Source: Atkinsonella hypoxylon
Lineage: Eukaryota > Ascomycota > Sordariomycetes > Hypocreales > Clavicipitaceae
Assembly: GCA_000729835.1 (NCBI GenBank)
Contig: JFHB01000012.1
Coordinates: 186,001 to 250,000 of the forward strand
Length of the DNA stretch: 64,000 nucleotides
Reading direction: 5' to 3'
Position numbers and translations under genes: made by a program. Positions within the stretch are counted from its first letter, which is position 1; each line of letters begins with the position of its first letter. Positions 23,622 through 34,392 of the stretch are shown here, one piece after another. The notes under the pieces were generated by a model. The model did not search any database. It was not told where the DNA came from and saw nothing but the letters and a program-made list of their open reading frames with translations.

Positions 23622-25304
23622 TTATACCCTTTCTAATACCCCCCTTTCACTCTTTCGGCAACTTGCCAATGATGAAGACGAATCTTTTTGTGAATGGACC
23701 AATCGCGACGTCAAGCTCTTGGTCTCGACAAGTCGCCTCACTTCTATTGGATTCATCTGCAGCGGCCCCAACATATGGCGCTGTTCCCTAGACACACTGA
23801 TTTGCCGAGCGATAGAAAGTTCCACAGCATTATGCAATGCTTTTGCTTCGTCCTCGTCTGATTCTTCGTCGGAAAGGGCACCGTGGCTAAGCTCCAGGTT
23901 CGCTAAGGCATCGACGTAATGTGTATACTCTGCTGATCCTGGCCTGTGCTTGCGCGGCTGCGGAGCATTCTCCTCACCATGTGTCTCTTTGGTGCGCCTC
24001 CTAGGAGGTGACGGAGAAAGTCCTCCTTGTCCCACTTCATCATCTGTCACGTCAGCTGCGCCGAATGTTGATGGAGAGGCAACAGAGTCCTGGGTTGGCG
24101 ATGGAATATGGAACTTGGATCGTAGTTGTGGTCGGCCACGGATGGAGTTAAGGTCAACAACGGGCATGTTTCGGTTCTTTTCTCTGAGAGAGGCATGTCT
24201 AACTATGTGAGTTGAAGCAGAGCCTCCGCTGCTTTGCTGCTCTCCCTCCATAAACTGGTTCCTTTGGGGTGTGGGAGCGACAGGAGATGTGTTTGATCGT
24301 GTTCCAGGACCTACATATAAAGGCTCAAGACGTAAAGGAGGGGTAGGCGGCAAATCTCGATCTTCATTGTGCTTTCTTCTAGATAATAATGCCTCTTTTT
24401 GGGAAGATGCTTGTGAGACATCTTCTTTTAGAGCCTGTAGTCTGTCTTGAGTACTCTGTCGACGTGCGAGGAGCGACGCTGCACTACGACGTTGGAGCAA
24501 GCTGGCGAACATGATACTATATCGTTCCAAAGTGATATCTGGTATCTCAATGTCTAGAAGTGGCTCTTGATGGGGCGCCTCTGATAACCCTGGCGGTGGC
24601 CGCGTATCAAGCCCCGAGGTGCATGAGGAACCATACGGGAGATCTACCGGGCGAGTCGACTGTGGGTTTGGCGTTTCAGGCTCCGTAAAAGAACTTAATG
24701 ACTTCCTCAGCGGCAGCGAGGAGAAATCTTGTGGACTTCCATGAGTCACACGGGGCCTAGTAGCATTAGAGGTTGTCCGGCTGACGGGCCCGTTGGGTGA
24801 CGGCCGATGGGCCGGACTCCTGTCGATATCCTTAATTCGTTTAGACTTCGATCTACCAAAGAACGCCCACTTCCTCGATATTGATCTTGTCAACCCTTTA
24901 GGTGGTTGTTTCTCTGATTCAGAATCCTTCGGAGCCGAAATTGTGGTTACAACCTGTTGTTGCCAGGGGTTTGTAAGAATGTCTCGATCAACTGTAGGGC
25001 TGCCAAGGGCCATGCCAATGGCTATAATACCAGTCCCAGCTGGCTCGTTCATTCGAGCACCGCTTTGACTCAATGGCGGCATTCGCTCCCTTTCCACAGG
25101 AGATTTTGATAGCACGGTTCCTCGTCGTATTGGTCGATGATAAGACTGAAAGCCACTCTGAGAGGCGCTCTCGGCCTCTTTCGCATACCTGGAAGAGGCA
25201 CCTTCTGTTGCTCTCCTTTCTAGGCCGTCATGCCTCTCAAACGCCATCCGAGACTTGGAGGGTAGTAGCCGGGAGGTTGAGGTTGCTCGGCGAAGGGATT
25301 CCAT
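23622..25304 (-). CDS. Conserved fungal protein of unknown function, 560 residues
   Basis: Single-exon gene with ATG at 25304. I do not recognise a named domain. The protein is Ser-, Arg- and Pro-rich and probably mostly disordered, with many basic-Ser motifs suited to phosphorylation. One short segment looks folded and conserved: DIEIPDITLERYSIMFASLL followed by QRRSAASLLARRQSTQDRLQ, a likely amphipathic helix and coiled coil (around residues 255-300). A second charged helical stretch is ALSDEESDEDEAKALHNAV (around 480), and MNPIEVRRLVETKSLTSRLV lies near the C-terminus. I recall similar LERYSxMF proteins in other filamentous ascomycetes, always annotated as hypothetical. A role in signalling or polarity would be a guess. 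Convergent with YKT6. Confidence 0.82.
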   Translation of the reverse strand: MESLRRATSTSRLLPSKSRMAFERHDGLERRATEGASSRYAKEAESASQSGFQSYHRPIRRGTVLSKSPVERERMPPLSQSGARMNEPAGTGIIAIGMALGSPTVDRDILTNPWQQQVVTTISAPKDSESEKQPPKGLTRSISRKWAFFGRSKSKRIKDIDRSPAHRPSPNGPVSRTTSNATRPRVTHGSPQDFSSLPLRKSLSSFTEPETPNPQSTRPVDLPYGSSCTSGLDTRPPPGLSEAPHQEPLLDIEIPDITLERYSIMFASLLQRRSAASLLARRQSTQDRLQALKEDVSQASSQKEALLSRRKHNEDRDLPPTPPLRLEPLYVGPGTRSNTSPVAPTPQRNQFMEGEQQSSGGSASTHIVRHASLREKNRNMPVVDLNSIRGRPQLRSKFHIPSPTQDSVASPSTFGAADVTDDEVGQGGLSPSPPRRRTKETHGEENAPQPRKHRPGSAEYTHYVDALANLELSHGALSDEESDEDEAKALHNAVELSIARQISVSREQRHMLGPLQMNPIEVRRLVETKSLTSRLVHSQKDSSSSLASCRKSERGVLERV

Positions 25305-27418
25305 GAACGACTAAATGTGCGACGAAATTCCAAAATTCATTCACAGTGATGCTAATTTAGCGAGAATGTCGGCTGAAGGTACTTCAGGCTATTCGCGAAG
25401 CCTTGGGCGCTATAGAGTGACTCGCATGGGATGGCCCAGTCTTGTCAGGCTTATCTTGATTGACAACCCGAGTCGTCGCCCTAACAATTGCTCTTTTTCG
25501 ACTTAAAGGCGTCAATGATTTTTTTGCATCTATTGCAGAATTGGATAAGTGGGAAATGTTTCGATATTAGCAAGGAAATTGTCTTGGGGGTGAAGCAGAG
25601 TCTTTGACAAGCTGCTTAGAGGAATTCTGTTCTAGAAAAGCAGAATAGGAACAAGCAGTTGCCCTTATAGAAATTGCCAGGAGAGGGCGGTACGGCTGGA
25701 CGGAAGCGGTGTGGTAGCCAACAAGAGGTTGATTAAGTTACATGTTATTCGAGATGGGAGTGTCGGGGACCTAAGCCAGCCCACTTGGCTTCGATCGATG
25801 AGGTGTTTGAGCCAGGTTACGATCAACGGCTAATTAGTACAGGCGAAGTCTAGGTTGCGAGCCTTTCTCTTTCATCGGATAGTGAGCACTTAACTCATCT
25901 ACTCCGTACCGAATTCGTGCGGGCGGGAGACGTGGGCGGCTTCACCAGCCGCGTGTCTGAAATGAATGAATGGGACGACGATCCAGTTAGTGCCTTGTGT
26001 TGCCAACGAGGCAATCAAGCAATGCCTGTGAAATGCCTGTGCAGCCGTTTGCCATCCATTTATCCCAAAAGACCCATGCTCTGACAAGATGGGTGTGGGT
26101 GCATACGGCAAGGCAAACTAACTGTATGAGGTGTTCTTGCAGCAAGCGCTCTGGAAGTACGGATACTCACGCGCGATAAACTTTTTGAACCGGGTCTGGG
26201 GCTTCTGTGCCCCTGCTCGGCCATGTGCCGTTGCTCTGTGATGGAATCCCCGTCAGTCAGCGGCGAAGCCGGTGTGTAGAGACGAAACGTCTGGTTGTGT
26301 GCATGGTCGCGCATGCATGAGATTATTATCTGTTACAGGGAAGGTAAGTCGTCAAATGTCAAATGGGCTGCTGCCCATGGAGTACTCGTACAGTAGTAAT
26401 TAATCCGTACAGAGCTCTATACATACAAGAATCGCAAATAGCAACCAATAGCGTGTCCGGACTAGCCGCTGTTGCAGCTTCCGGATTCAGAACTGGAAAT
26501 TGGCAAGAACGGCTCACGGCTCACGCATTCCCACACTCCCTGCCGTTTCTATTTGAGGCTCGGCCATTTGATTCACCATAGTCAACCCATGCTGCCGTGA
26601 TTTCCACGGACCTGGGCCAGCGTCGCATCAGTTGAACGGATACGCTAGAGAAGCCCCCGACCAGGACAAGCTGTGGTTAAGTTAAACTGCCAAGAGAGGT
26701 TGGAGTACATGAGTGAATCAACGAAACCCTCCGCGGCTACTACTAGTTGACGTCTCCCTCTCTCACCCCTGTCATCCCCGAAACGCCGTAGTTCAAAGGC
26801 TCACGGGCCAATGGGCCTCCTAGTAGGATTATAACCGGCTTGATTATGTTGTAGGACAGGGGCAAAATAGTGTCTCATGCTCGCGCAGATCAGTGATGTC
26901 CTTTGTTGTTCTTTGTTGTCTATTGTTGTCCTTGGTCCAGACGCCAGTCAATTTGAAAGAAAGAATGTCGGGGACTGAACGGCGGTTTCGCCTCGCGCGC
27001 TAGTCGATATCGTCACGTCTGGCTCTGGCCTTGAGAGCGATTCTTTGTTTCTCAGCAGTTTCCTCACCATGCGCGCTCTGATTGACAGATGGAGGAAAAC
27101 ATGATTTCGAGATTCATGCCCAGCATTAACCCTTCATCACGATTTCTGTAAGCTGCGGCTGATGGTCCTCGGAGACAAGGACCGCAATGATTAGTCGATA
27201 CTCTTGTCGGAAAATTTGCTGGCATTCTTCAGGGATGCGTGCTCTTGCAAAAAGAGCTTGCTGACGCTGTACTTCAGGCTTGGTTGCAAACCAGCCTTGT
27301 CCATGTCGAAACAGAATGGATAATCGCAAACCCGCACAAAACGTGCTGTTTTACTCTTCGCAATTTTAAACACATGTGCTGAATAACTGGAGACTAGATT
27401 CTGAAACACAGCCGACGG

Positions 27419-27473
27419 CTAGGGCCAAGCTAGAGCCAAGCTAGGGCCAAGCTAGGGCCAAGCTAGGGCCAGG
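27419..27473. repeat. Tandem repeat, unit CTAGGGCCAAG x5
   Basis: Five copies of an 11-base unit; copy 2 has one G-to-A change and copy 5 diverges at its last bases. Intergenic. Confidence 0.95.
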
Positions 27474-29173
27474 GTATGTAAGAAAAAGAAATATGGATGC
27501 GGCAGACTTGGTTTAGGGTTGTTGTTCCCGACTACAACACCTCGACCTAGGTAGTACGCGAGGATGGCTGGATGTACTTCATGCTCAACTATGACTTTCT
27601 ACATTTTGTGTGAACCATTCCTTGCCGCAGGATGATTCGATCGCCTTCAATTCCTTGTGAGTGGTAGAGAATAATATTTATGCTCACAAGACAGCAGTAG
27701 GGAGGAACAACCAAGACAAATCAAGGTTGTACGAAGGACATGTATGATGTCCCGGAACGAAACGCCCGAAACGAAACGGGCCCCACAGCGAGGTTAATTG
27801 AAGTAACAGTAACAGTGGACAATGCATTACGTTGACGCACATGGATGGCGCTTGCCATCAAACTCCGTTTCAATGCCGCCTCGGTCATCAGCAGCAATAT
27901 CCTCGGTAAGTTGACTTATTTCATCAATAAAAGTCGTTTCAAATCACTACGTCACGGGAAAAGGTGATCATTGACACGAATGCCTCCTTATGCACAATTT
28001 ATTGGAATCGCACCGTCATTCTCGTGGCAAACATGATTCTGCATTCACGAAGATTCAACAATGGTGTTTTGAACGGTGTAGTCGGGTGCACTTGTGTTTT
28101 CTGATCGCCGTGTCCGTACTTGCAAAGAGAAAGAGTCATTGTCTTATGGGACCAGAGTTTGCCATGGAAAACAGTACTGCGTCCTGACGGGAAAGGGTCT
28201 GCAAAACTAGTCCGGCGTATAGAGAAAGTCGTCTACATTTCAGAATCAATTCGCTGCGTCACTTCACATCGACTCAACACCGCACTTCCCGGGCGATTTT
28301 GGAATCTCACTGGTCACAAGTTCAGATTACTACGAGGCTACACCTTGATTACTGTCTAGGGCTCCGGCCATTGGCATTCTCTTCAGCTTAAGACAGTATG
28401 TATCTTACCAACTTGGAAGTACATGAGCTCGGATGGGTCGTAAAACCTGCATTATGCACACTGTAGTTATGGCGCTTGACTAGCCCTACCCGCGGACTGC
28501 AGACAGCCCAATTGAAGACGTATCTCCGACAATAGGTTTGGTCAAGGGAATGAAGCGTGAAGATCCCGTCAAAACACTTTTAACCTAAGCACCAACATCT
28601 TCACCAAGGGGGATATCGTCTGGAACCAACTAAGAAAAAGATGAAAATAGTTGCCATTTTTCGGGCCATATCTCTCTCCATGTAAATGAAAACGGCTCCC
28701 GCACTCCACCACTTTCATGCTCGCATAAATGAGATAGCAGCTTCGCAATCATCGTGGCGTTGCAAAGCAGAGAGACTCTTTGTGGTTGCCTACGCAGCTC
28801 TCTGGCCAGACATTGCAACCTGCTGATATTCGCGTTGGTGGCCTAGCTTCCCATGAAGCTGTAGAAGCTGCCAAATTAGTGACATCTAAGTTCTTTCATT
28901 AAATGCCCAGAAACATCAGTTGAGTTTGGGCGGGCAAGTAGTCAAACCGAGAGACATGATGCGCCTAGGGGATGCATCATTACTTTCACACTAGTAATTG
29001 GAAGATGCCCAGACATATAGCATCTCAGTGAGGAGTCAATGAATGAATACAGTGCTTTCTGTACTCCAAGACTTGAGACGCTTACCCGGCCGATCTCGTT
29101 CGCGATGTGCTCATTTTGTTTGCGTTTGCTGTTGGCTCTATGTACAGTCACATGTTCACCCTCCCCCACTCTT

Positions 29174-29190
29174 CCCCCCCCCCCCCCCCC
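29174..29190. repeat. Homopolymer of 17 C
   Basis: Uninterrupted C run about 350 bases upstream of the profilin start codon. The exact length may be affected by sequencing error. Confidence 0.85.
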
Positions 29191-29540
29191 TACCCCATTG
29201 AGTGACACTTCCAGCCTCTATGGTGGGGTTCGTCGGTTCCTCAATTTTTTTTCTCACGCCGTTGAAGTACCCCTCCCTACCAAAATCGCTCTGGAGGGAC
29301 CCTGCGCAGACACTGGCTGACGTGCTACGGTCCTACGGAGGGGCAGGCCGTGCTGCTCAACCGACAAGGCAGAACCTCCATCACACAAACAAAACTTATC
29401 CTCTCATTCTCGGATCAACAGGCTCGTGACTCCTCAGCTCTACACTCAAGCGTGCTTGTCTCTGCAGCAACTAACACCTTCTCCCGGAGCACAGGTTCTC
29501 TCCACTCTTCCATTCGTTGTCCTCCCCTAAATTTCTCATC

Positions 29541-30363
29541 ATGTCGTGGCAAGGTTCGTTCGTATCCACCGACCGCTATCTCTCTTGTCCCAAGAAGCTC
29601 CCCCTCCTATCGCTCAGCGAATAGGAGCTTCTGCGACTAACGACTTCTTTTTCCCTAGCATACGTCGATACCAGGTAAATCTCGCTCCTGAAGAAATCTC
29701 GACCGCCGTCCGTCGATGTCTCGTTTCTTTTTCACTTTCGATGTATGAATACATGCTGATGGAGGTGTGATTAGCCTGGTGGCCACTGGTCATGTTGACA
29801 AGGGCGCCCTCATCAGCGTAGCAGGCGACAGCTCTTGGGCTGCTTCCCCTGGATTCACGGTAAACGCTCTCCTCCCATATCAGAACCACCCCCGAAAGCC
29901 TCGGCACACCACCAACAAAAGCGGTGTCGGGTATCATGACGGATGGCTAACGTTCCTCTTTGTGGCCGTGGTGGACAACAGCTCAAGCCCGAGGAGATGA
30001 AGGCAATCTCATCTATCGTTAATGGCGATAGTGCTGCCAAGGCCAAGGCCTTTGCAGATGGGCTTTTCATCGCCGGTGAACGATATGTCATGGCCCGGGC
30101 CGAGGACCGAAGTATTTATGCCAGACAGGTAAGCCAACTACGAACTAGGACCCGTACTCTTTTTCTGCAAATTCTTGTAGTGGGAAAAAAGGGCTAACAT
30201 TGTCTTTTTCTCACCCGCTCATGACAAGGGCCGAGAGGGTGTCGTTATCGCCAGGACTAAGCAGGCTATTGTCGTCGGTCACCACAGCGAATCCCAGGTT
30301 GCTGGCAACACTAGCTCGACTGTTGAGGGTTTGGCGGACTACCTTATTGGTCAGGGATACTAG
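29541..30363 (+). CDS. Profilin
   Basis: Actin-monomer, poly-proline and phosphoinositide binding protein that feeds actin assembly, 131 residues, standard length. Five exons: 29541-29553, 29659-29674, 29775-29859, 29982-30128 and 30229-30363; phases 1, 2, 0, 0. The two first exons are only 13 and 16 nt; together they give MSWQAYVDTS, the classic profilin N-terminus (Trp and Tyr of the poly-proline site). Then LVATGHVDKGALISVAGDSS, WAASPGF, LKPEEMKAISSIV, GERYVMARAEDRSIYARQ and GREGVVIARTKQAIVVGHH lead to LADYLIGQGY at the C-terminus, which supplies the second half of the poly-proline site. The last intron uses an AAG acceptor. Convergent with GOT1. Confidence 0.97.
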
Positions 30364-31129
30364 ATCTGGTGGAAGAGGGAAAGTCTGAACCGACACAAAA
30401 TCAAATACAACCAAGTCCAGCAAAGAATCCAAGATATTACGAGCATATGAATATTAGGTGTCTATGAAACTCGATTAGCGCCTTTTCTTTTTAAGTACTA
30501 ATAGCTGCTGAAATTTTCCTTAGCTTGCGTGCCTGGGATATATCTTGTGTACTTAATATTGCAGTTGCTTCTCTTCACAGGCTGCTGGGGCTAGACACTT
30601 CGCGTGTGATATGAAGTATAGTAGCATAATGACTCTATAGTGCATTGATTTCACGCTGGTTCAGATATCAGACTTACTCTCCCGTCCCCGTCAGCACACA
30701 AGATTAGCTTGGTGAACGTCGTTGCGATGAAATCTTGTACAAAGACCTCTCCAGCCAAAGAGGCGGTGGTTTTCCAAAGGTAGAAAAGCCCTTCATAAAC
30801 TATGGTACAGTGATCTTTTCGCCTGTCCCGACTCCAAGATGAAACGAGTTTGTTATGCCAAATTTCGGCCGTCCCACACTGTATTGATACCCGTTCCTCT
30901 AGATCATCCATCGTCTTGCGTTCCTTTCTATAGCAACAAAACCTAATGACGCAAAATACATGCTTTTCAACAATCATTTTCATCCCGGCCGCGGCCCGGC
31001 ATTTGCTTTTTTTTTCTCGGCGTATAATTTGTCATTCCCTTTCTTCTTTGCGAAATATACGACAACCTGCGAGATAACATCGTTCATCGTAGCATCCCTC
31101 CCACACAAAAAGGGTCATCGGCGCGCCCC
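30364..31129. other. Convergent intergenic region profilin-GOT1
   Basis: Holds the 3' flanks. A minus-strand ATG-initiated ORF of 110 codons lies at 30651-30983; it has no recognised motif and is listed separately. Confidence 0.5.
30651..30983 (-). CDS. Possible small ORF, 110 residues, unrecognised
   Basis: Starts with ATG at 30983 and ends in TGA. Contains a stretch (MDDLEERVSIQCGTAEIW) that could be protein, but there is no known domain, signal peptide or membrane segment, and its position between convergent 3' ends makes chance or antisense transcription likely. Reported only because it is the longest ATG-led frame in this gap. Confidence 0.15.
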   Translation of the reverse strand: MKMIVEKHVFCVIRFCCYRKERKTMDDLEERVSIQCGTAEIWHNKLVSSWSRDRRKDHCTIVYEGLFYLWKTTASLAGEVFVQDFIATTFTKLILCADGDGRVSLISEPA

Positions 31130-31974
31130 TCAAACAGGCAGCTCGGCGTTCCGACGTCCCAGCCCAATCTTGTCAACCACCACGCCAATGTACGGCCCTA
31201 CAACGGGGATGCCCCTTGCGAAACTAGCGATGGTGCCCAAGAAATCCCCGAATAGCACAGCGATGCCGTAGGCCTCGACTATGAACCCGATGAATGTCCA
31301 GCGTATCAAGATGAGGGTGAGGCCTGCGAAGAAAGCAGCCGTGCCTCTGGCTTTTTGTTTCCGCGCGAAGAAGAGCAGGGTCTTTTGGGGCCCGATGATG
31401 ATGGTGAGGCCGATGAGGAAGAGAATCTGGAGAGGTTCGGGTGTGTCAGCCTTTTTTTTTTTTTTTTTTTTTTTTTTTGGGTTGTCGCGGGCGAAATGGC
31501 GTGATGTGGCGGCTACGTACGTTTCCCATGGCAAGCCTGGCGAGAAGATAAAAAGGGTCAATTGGGAGTAGTGCCGGCGTATTATGCTCGTGCGAGAGAA
31601 GGAGAAAACGTGGTGTGGACAAAGAGTCGACTTACATGGCGCGGTCGAAGAAGAGCATCACTCCTCCTATGAGGAAGAGACCTCCTGGTGATAGAAAAAA
31701 AAATAAAAAAAATAAAAATTGTCAGTCTGCTCTGGTTATTTGCGAGTTGGACCCGGTCGCCAGCGTGAGTTTACGTACCACCAGAGCAGAAAACTACTCC
31801 GATTTCTAAGTCGACATGTCAGCACAATCCATCTGGCATCAGGAAGACCGGGCTCTGCCAGCACGCAGTTTGCGCGACAACCCATTCTCAAGTGCCGCGG
31901 TGGCCAAGCAGCAATCTACGTCCAGCCAGAACCGGGGGTCGCATACTCTGGGAATCGGACATCCACATCGACAT
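31130..31974 (-). CDS. GOT1: Golgi transport membrane protein GOT1
   Basis: Small tetraspanning membrane protein of ER and Golgi vesicles, 138 residues, the same length as yeast Got1. Five exons (minus): 31974-31947, 31805-31779, 31684-31636, 31536-31521 and 31426-31130; phases 1, 1, 2, 0. Exon 1 gives MSMWMSDSQ, exons 2-3 KIGVVFCSGGG then LFLIGGVMLFFDRA, the 16-nt exon 4 gives LAMGN, and exon 5 starts ILFLIGLTIIIGPQKTLLFF and ends VVVDKIGLGRRNAELPV. Membrane segments correspond to the two N-terminal hydrophobic blocks and two in exon 5 (AAFFAGLTLILIRW, FIVEAYGIAVLFGDFLG). Intron 4 contains a run of 27 A (coding strand). Four of the five exons are under 50 nt. Confidence 0.94.
31452..31478. 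repeat. Homopolymer of 27 T (27 A on the GOT1 coding strand)
   Basis: Inside the last GOT1 intron, between the 16-nt exon and the final exon. Confidence 0.9.
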
Positions 31975-33495
31975 GGTAAGCTCACGGTTTATCTCGATTC
32001 TTCGCGGAATTGGGTAAATTGACAAGAGTTTATCTGGCGTCGATAAAACGCTGGTAGTAGGGGAGGAAATCGTAGGTCGAGAAATCAAAGTGCCGTCAAT
32101 GCGCGCCGAATGAGAACCGTCGGAATTGCATGTGGTTTCCTTTCCCCTTGCCTTGCGTCTGGTCTGTTCCGGGATGCCAATACGAGGACAGCATGGCATT
32201 CAGGGTCGTTGCATTCCGCGTAGGCGCAGGTTACAGAGGAGTGGGGTGGTACAAATGGTACAAAGCTTCGGTGGGAACTGAAACTGGCATATGGACGAAA
32301 CTGGGGGTGTACAGTAAATCTCAGGTCCAGACCATATGTGCATTGGTCCAGAGTGGAGCCAGAGCGGGTGTAGATTTAGGCAGAATGGCATATGCTAAGC
32401 ACACAGTATTAATTTCTAAGCAAGAGATCTAGAGTCTATAGAGCGCGCATTTTTATAGCACTATAAGCCTAGATATTAGTGCACTATACCACTAGATATT
32501 AATGCACTACTATATATATGCATATACCACTAAATATAAAAATGTTGATTCGCACTAATACACTGTGCATTCTGCATATGCAAAATGCTTCACCGCCTGC
32601 GAAAAATACACCCTTTTTGGCTCCACTCTGGACCAATGCACACATGGTCTAGACCTGAGATTTACTGGAACCCCCGAAAGAGGCTAGTGCTCAAACTTGT
32701 TTTTCCTTCTTGGAAGTATTACTAAGAGGCCCACAGTAGATTCCCTATGTATTTTACCTTAAATTCGTTTACTCGTCTGCGTGTTTGCCAAGCCTCATCC
32801 TCATCTCTTGACAATGTTCGAACTTCTGAGCTTCAACACAGCAAGGTGCTCAGCGCCATTAATTCTTTGGCGCTGCTATCGTTAGGCGAGTACTTACGGT
32901 GTCACAGAATTCTGGGCTCCTCGTAGCCTGGTCAGTGATTGCCGCGAGTTTTATTCGTTTTCTCGGCGCCAATATCAGAAAGCGTACTGAAATTGGTGGC
33001 TCAAAGCTTGAGGAGAACTCGTCTACACCAGAAAAATGAGTGATATTAGCAGACTTTGAATACGTGTCCCTTTACGTTGCCATTCATGCACCGATCCCGA
33101 TCAGACAATGCCTGCAATACAAGTGCTTCGTTATTGTTCATTATGACATGTCGCTCCGAGGGCCCAGGCGGTCTAGCTTTGGCAACTGAGAATGTCTTCC
33201 ATACAGTCTCGGTACTCTGTCGGTGGCGAAGAACAAATCCTCCTACGATCACGATTAAGCCGGAGCGTCATTTGCCATCCTTGACCGAAAGGCCAGGGCT
33301 GCATAGTTGAAGCTTGACTTTGTTGGTCGAACATTTGTCCTCGGCTCTTGCAGATCCCTTCATAGACTTCATTTGACACTGCAATAACTGCATTGTCTTC
33401 ATATTATGATTCTCCATTTCGATGCTTTTTGCCACAGGCTTCCGTAGATTATTCCCAAGAGTGTTGCCTACCAACGCAGCGAATTTCGGCTGCTC
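31975..33495. other. Intergenic region between GOT1 start and IES6 end
   Basis: 1.5 kb holding the MITE-like element at 32312-32667. The right-hand part (32700-33490) has short unconvincing ORFs and probably includes the IES6 3' flank. Confidence 0.55.
32312..32667. mobile_element. MITE-like palindromic element, 356 bp
   Basis: Terminal inverted repeats of 50 bases at 32312-32361 and 32618-32667, 48 of 50 identical; both differences are transitions. The ends read CAGTAAATCTCAGGTC. Weaker pairing continues inward (GGGTGTA and GCATATGC segments on both arms), so the whole element is roughly palindromic. The centre is AT-rich with short direct repeats of CTAGATATTA. The left flank is TA and the right flank GA, so a TA target duplication, as made by Tc1/mariner-pogo elements, is possible but imperfect. 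GGGGGT just outside both ends may mean the true repeat is a little longer. No coding capacity. Confidence 0.75.
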
Positions 33496-34083
33496 TTACT
33501 TGAGAACAGTGTGTGCCCCCCGAGCTTCCAGGAAGAGCTCTGCTGAAGTCTGCGGTAGCGATCGTATCAAGGCAAACACTTCTCTGTTATGATATCTCAT
33601 TCTCGTCTTGGGATCCAGATATGGTGCAGGCAGGCCAGTCACATCGCAGTAGTGTTTAGAATGTGCTAATGAAGGTGCCGATTCGATGTTCGTATATGTT
33701 GCCATAGGAGCAGATGTCATGCCGCCGGGCGGTTTCAGGCTCTTTTCTAGAACGAGCTTTGAAAGACTTCGAGACGCCTGTGCAAGGTTGGGTGGCTGAT
33801 CTCTTCCGTTGCTTGTCGCGGGTGTGGACGTTCCGCTAGTAGAAAGTCCATCGTCTCTAGACGGTGATACTTGGCCGCTGCCGTCCTGTGGTGTTGCTAG
33901 GGCTGATGCTTCTCTCCTAGATGCATCACCAACGATAGCTTTCAAATTCTTGTTGCGGCGCTGATTTGGCTTCCAGTTCTGGTTTCGAAAGTTCTTGTGG
34001 ATGGCATGGATATCGAGCTGCTCGATCAGTTTCTGGTGTTGAATCTGAGCCTCGGTGGCCTCTTTCGGAGCTGCGGCAGCCAT
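33496..34083 (-). CDS. IES6: INO80 chromatin-remodelling complex subunit IES6 (YL1-C domain)
   Basis: Subunit of the INO80 remodeller that forms a module with Arp5. Single exon, 195 residues. The start is the only in-frame ATG before the conserved N-terminal block (34083); the frame stays open upstream but reaches only a GTG. The N-terminal block HAIHKNFRNQNWKPNQRRN then KNLKAI is typical of Ies6. A variable Ser/Pro/Thr-rich spacer follows (about 65-125), then the YL1 C-terminal domain: KHYCDVTGLPAPYLDPKT and RMRYHNREVFALIRSLP. Divergent from DAD4 with 309 bases between start codons, and 1.3 kb from ARP5. Confidence 0.92.
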   Translation of the reverse strand: MAAAAPKEATEAQIQHQKLIEQLDIHAIHKNFRNQNWKPNQRRNKNLKAIVGDASRREASALATPQDGSGQVSPSRDDGLSTSGTSTPATSNGRDQPPNLAQASRSLSKLVLEKSLKPPGGMTSAPMATYTNIESAPSLAHSKHYCDVTGLPAPYLDPKTRMRYHNREVFALIRSLPQTSAELFLEARGAHTVLK

Positions 34084-34392
34084 CGTAGAGGACTTGAAGG
34101 TTTGTGGTCCTGCGCGGAGATTGAGGTTTGTTAAAAAAGCGAAGTGTGCGTAACAGATCAGCCTGGACGGTGATGATGTAGAAAAGATGCGATGGAGACT
34201 GGCCGGAGGATTGTCATTAAGCTTGGGAATGAGAATGCGACGAGGAGTTCTGCCGCGTTTCACCGGCTGTCATTTGCACCCCCACAGTGCATCCACTCAC
34301 CGCGAAGCCTCATGTTGAATACATTGAGCCTCCCGCGTTGGCAACACCCAAGTCTCAACCGAAAGATACCCAAAAAGCGGAAAGAATTAAAA
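34084..34392. promoter_or_regulatory. Shared divergent promoter region of IES6 and DAD4
   Basis: Only 309 bases separate the two start codons, so both leaders and any promoter elements overlap or abut here. No motif stands out. Confidence 0.5.

Larger units (their letters stand above)
25305..29540. other. Gene-poor region of 4.2 kb upstream of profilin
   Basis: Lies between divergent starts. Contains the exact TACTCCGTA motif at 25900-25908, the 11-base tandem repeat at 27419-27473, a 17-C run at 29174-29190 and AT-rich tracts. Short ORFs occur on both strands but none shows family features or sensible splice structure. The last 150 bases before profilin are pyrimidine-rich, as expected for its leader. 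Confidence 0.5.

Noticed and set aside
27126..27409. Two overlapping minus-strand frames that might be a frameshifted gene
   Set aside because: No recognisable domain in either frame, and the junction is not supported by any conserved sequence.
28630..28818. Minus-strand frame of 62 codons with plausible residues
   Set aside because: Too short, starts without ATG, no flanking exons found.
34084..34263. N-terminal extension of IES6 in the same open frame
   Set aside because: The extension starts at GTG, not ATG; the first ATG at 34083 matches the family N-terminus.
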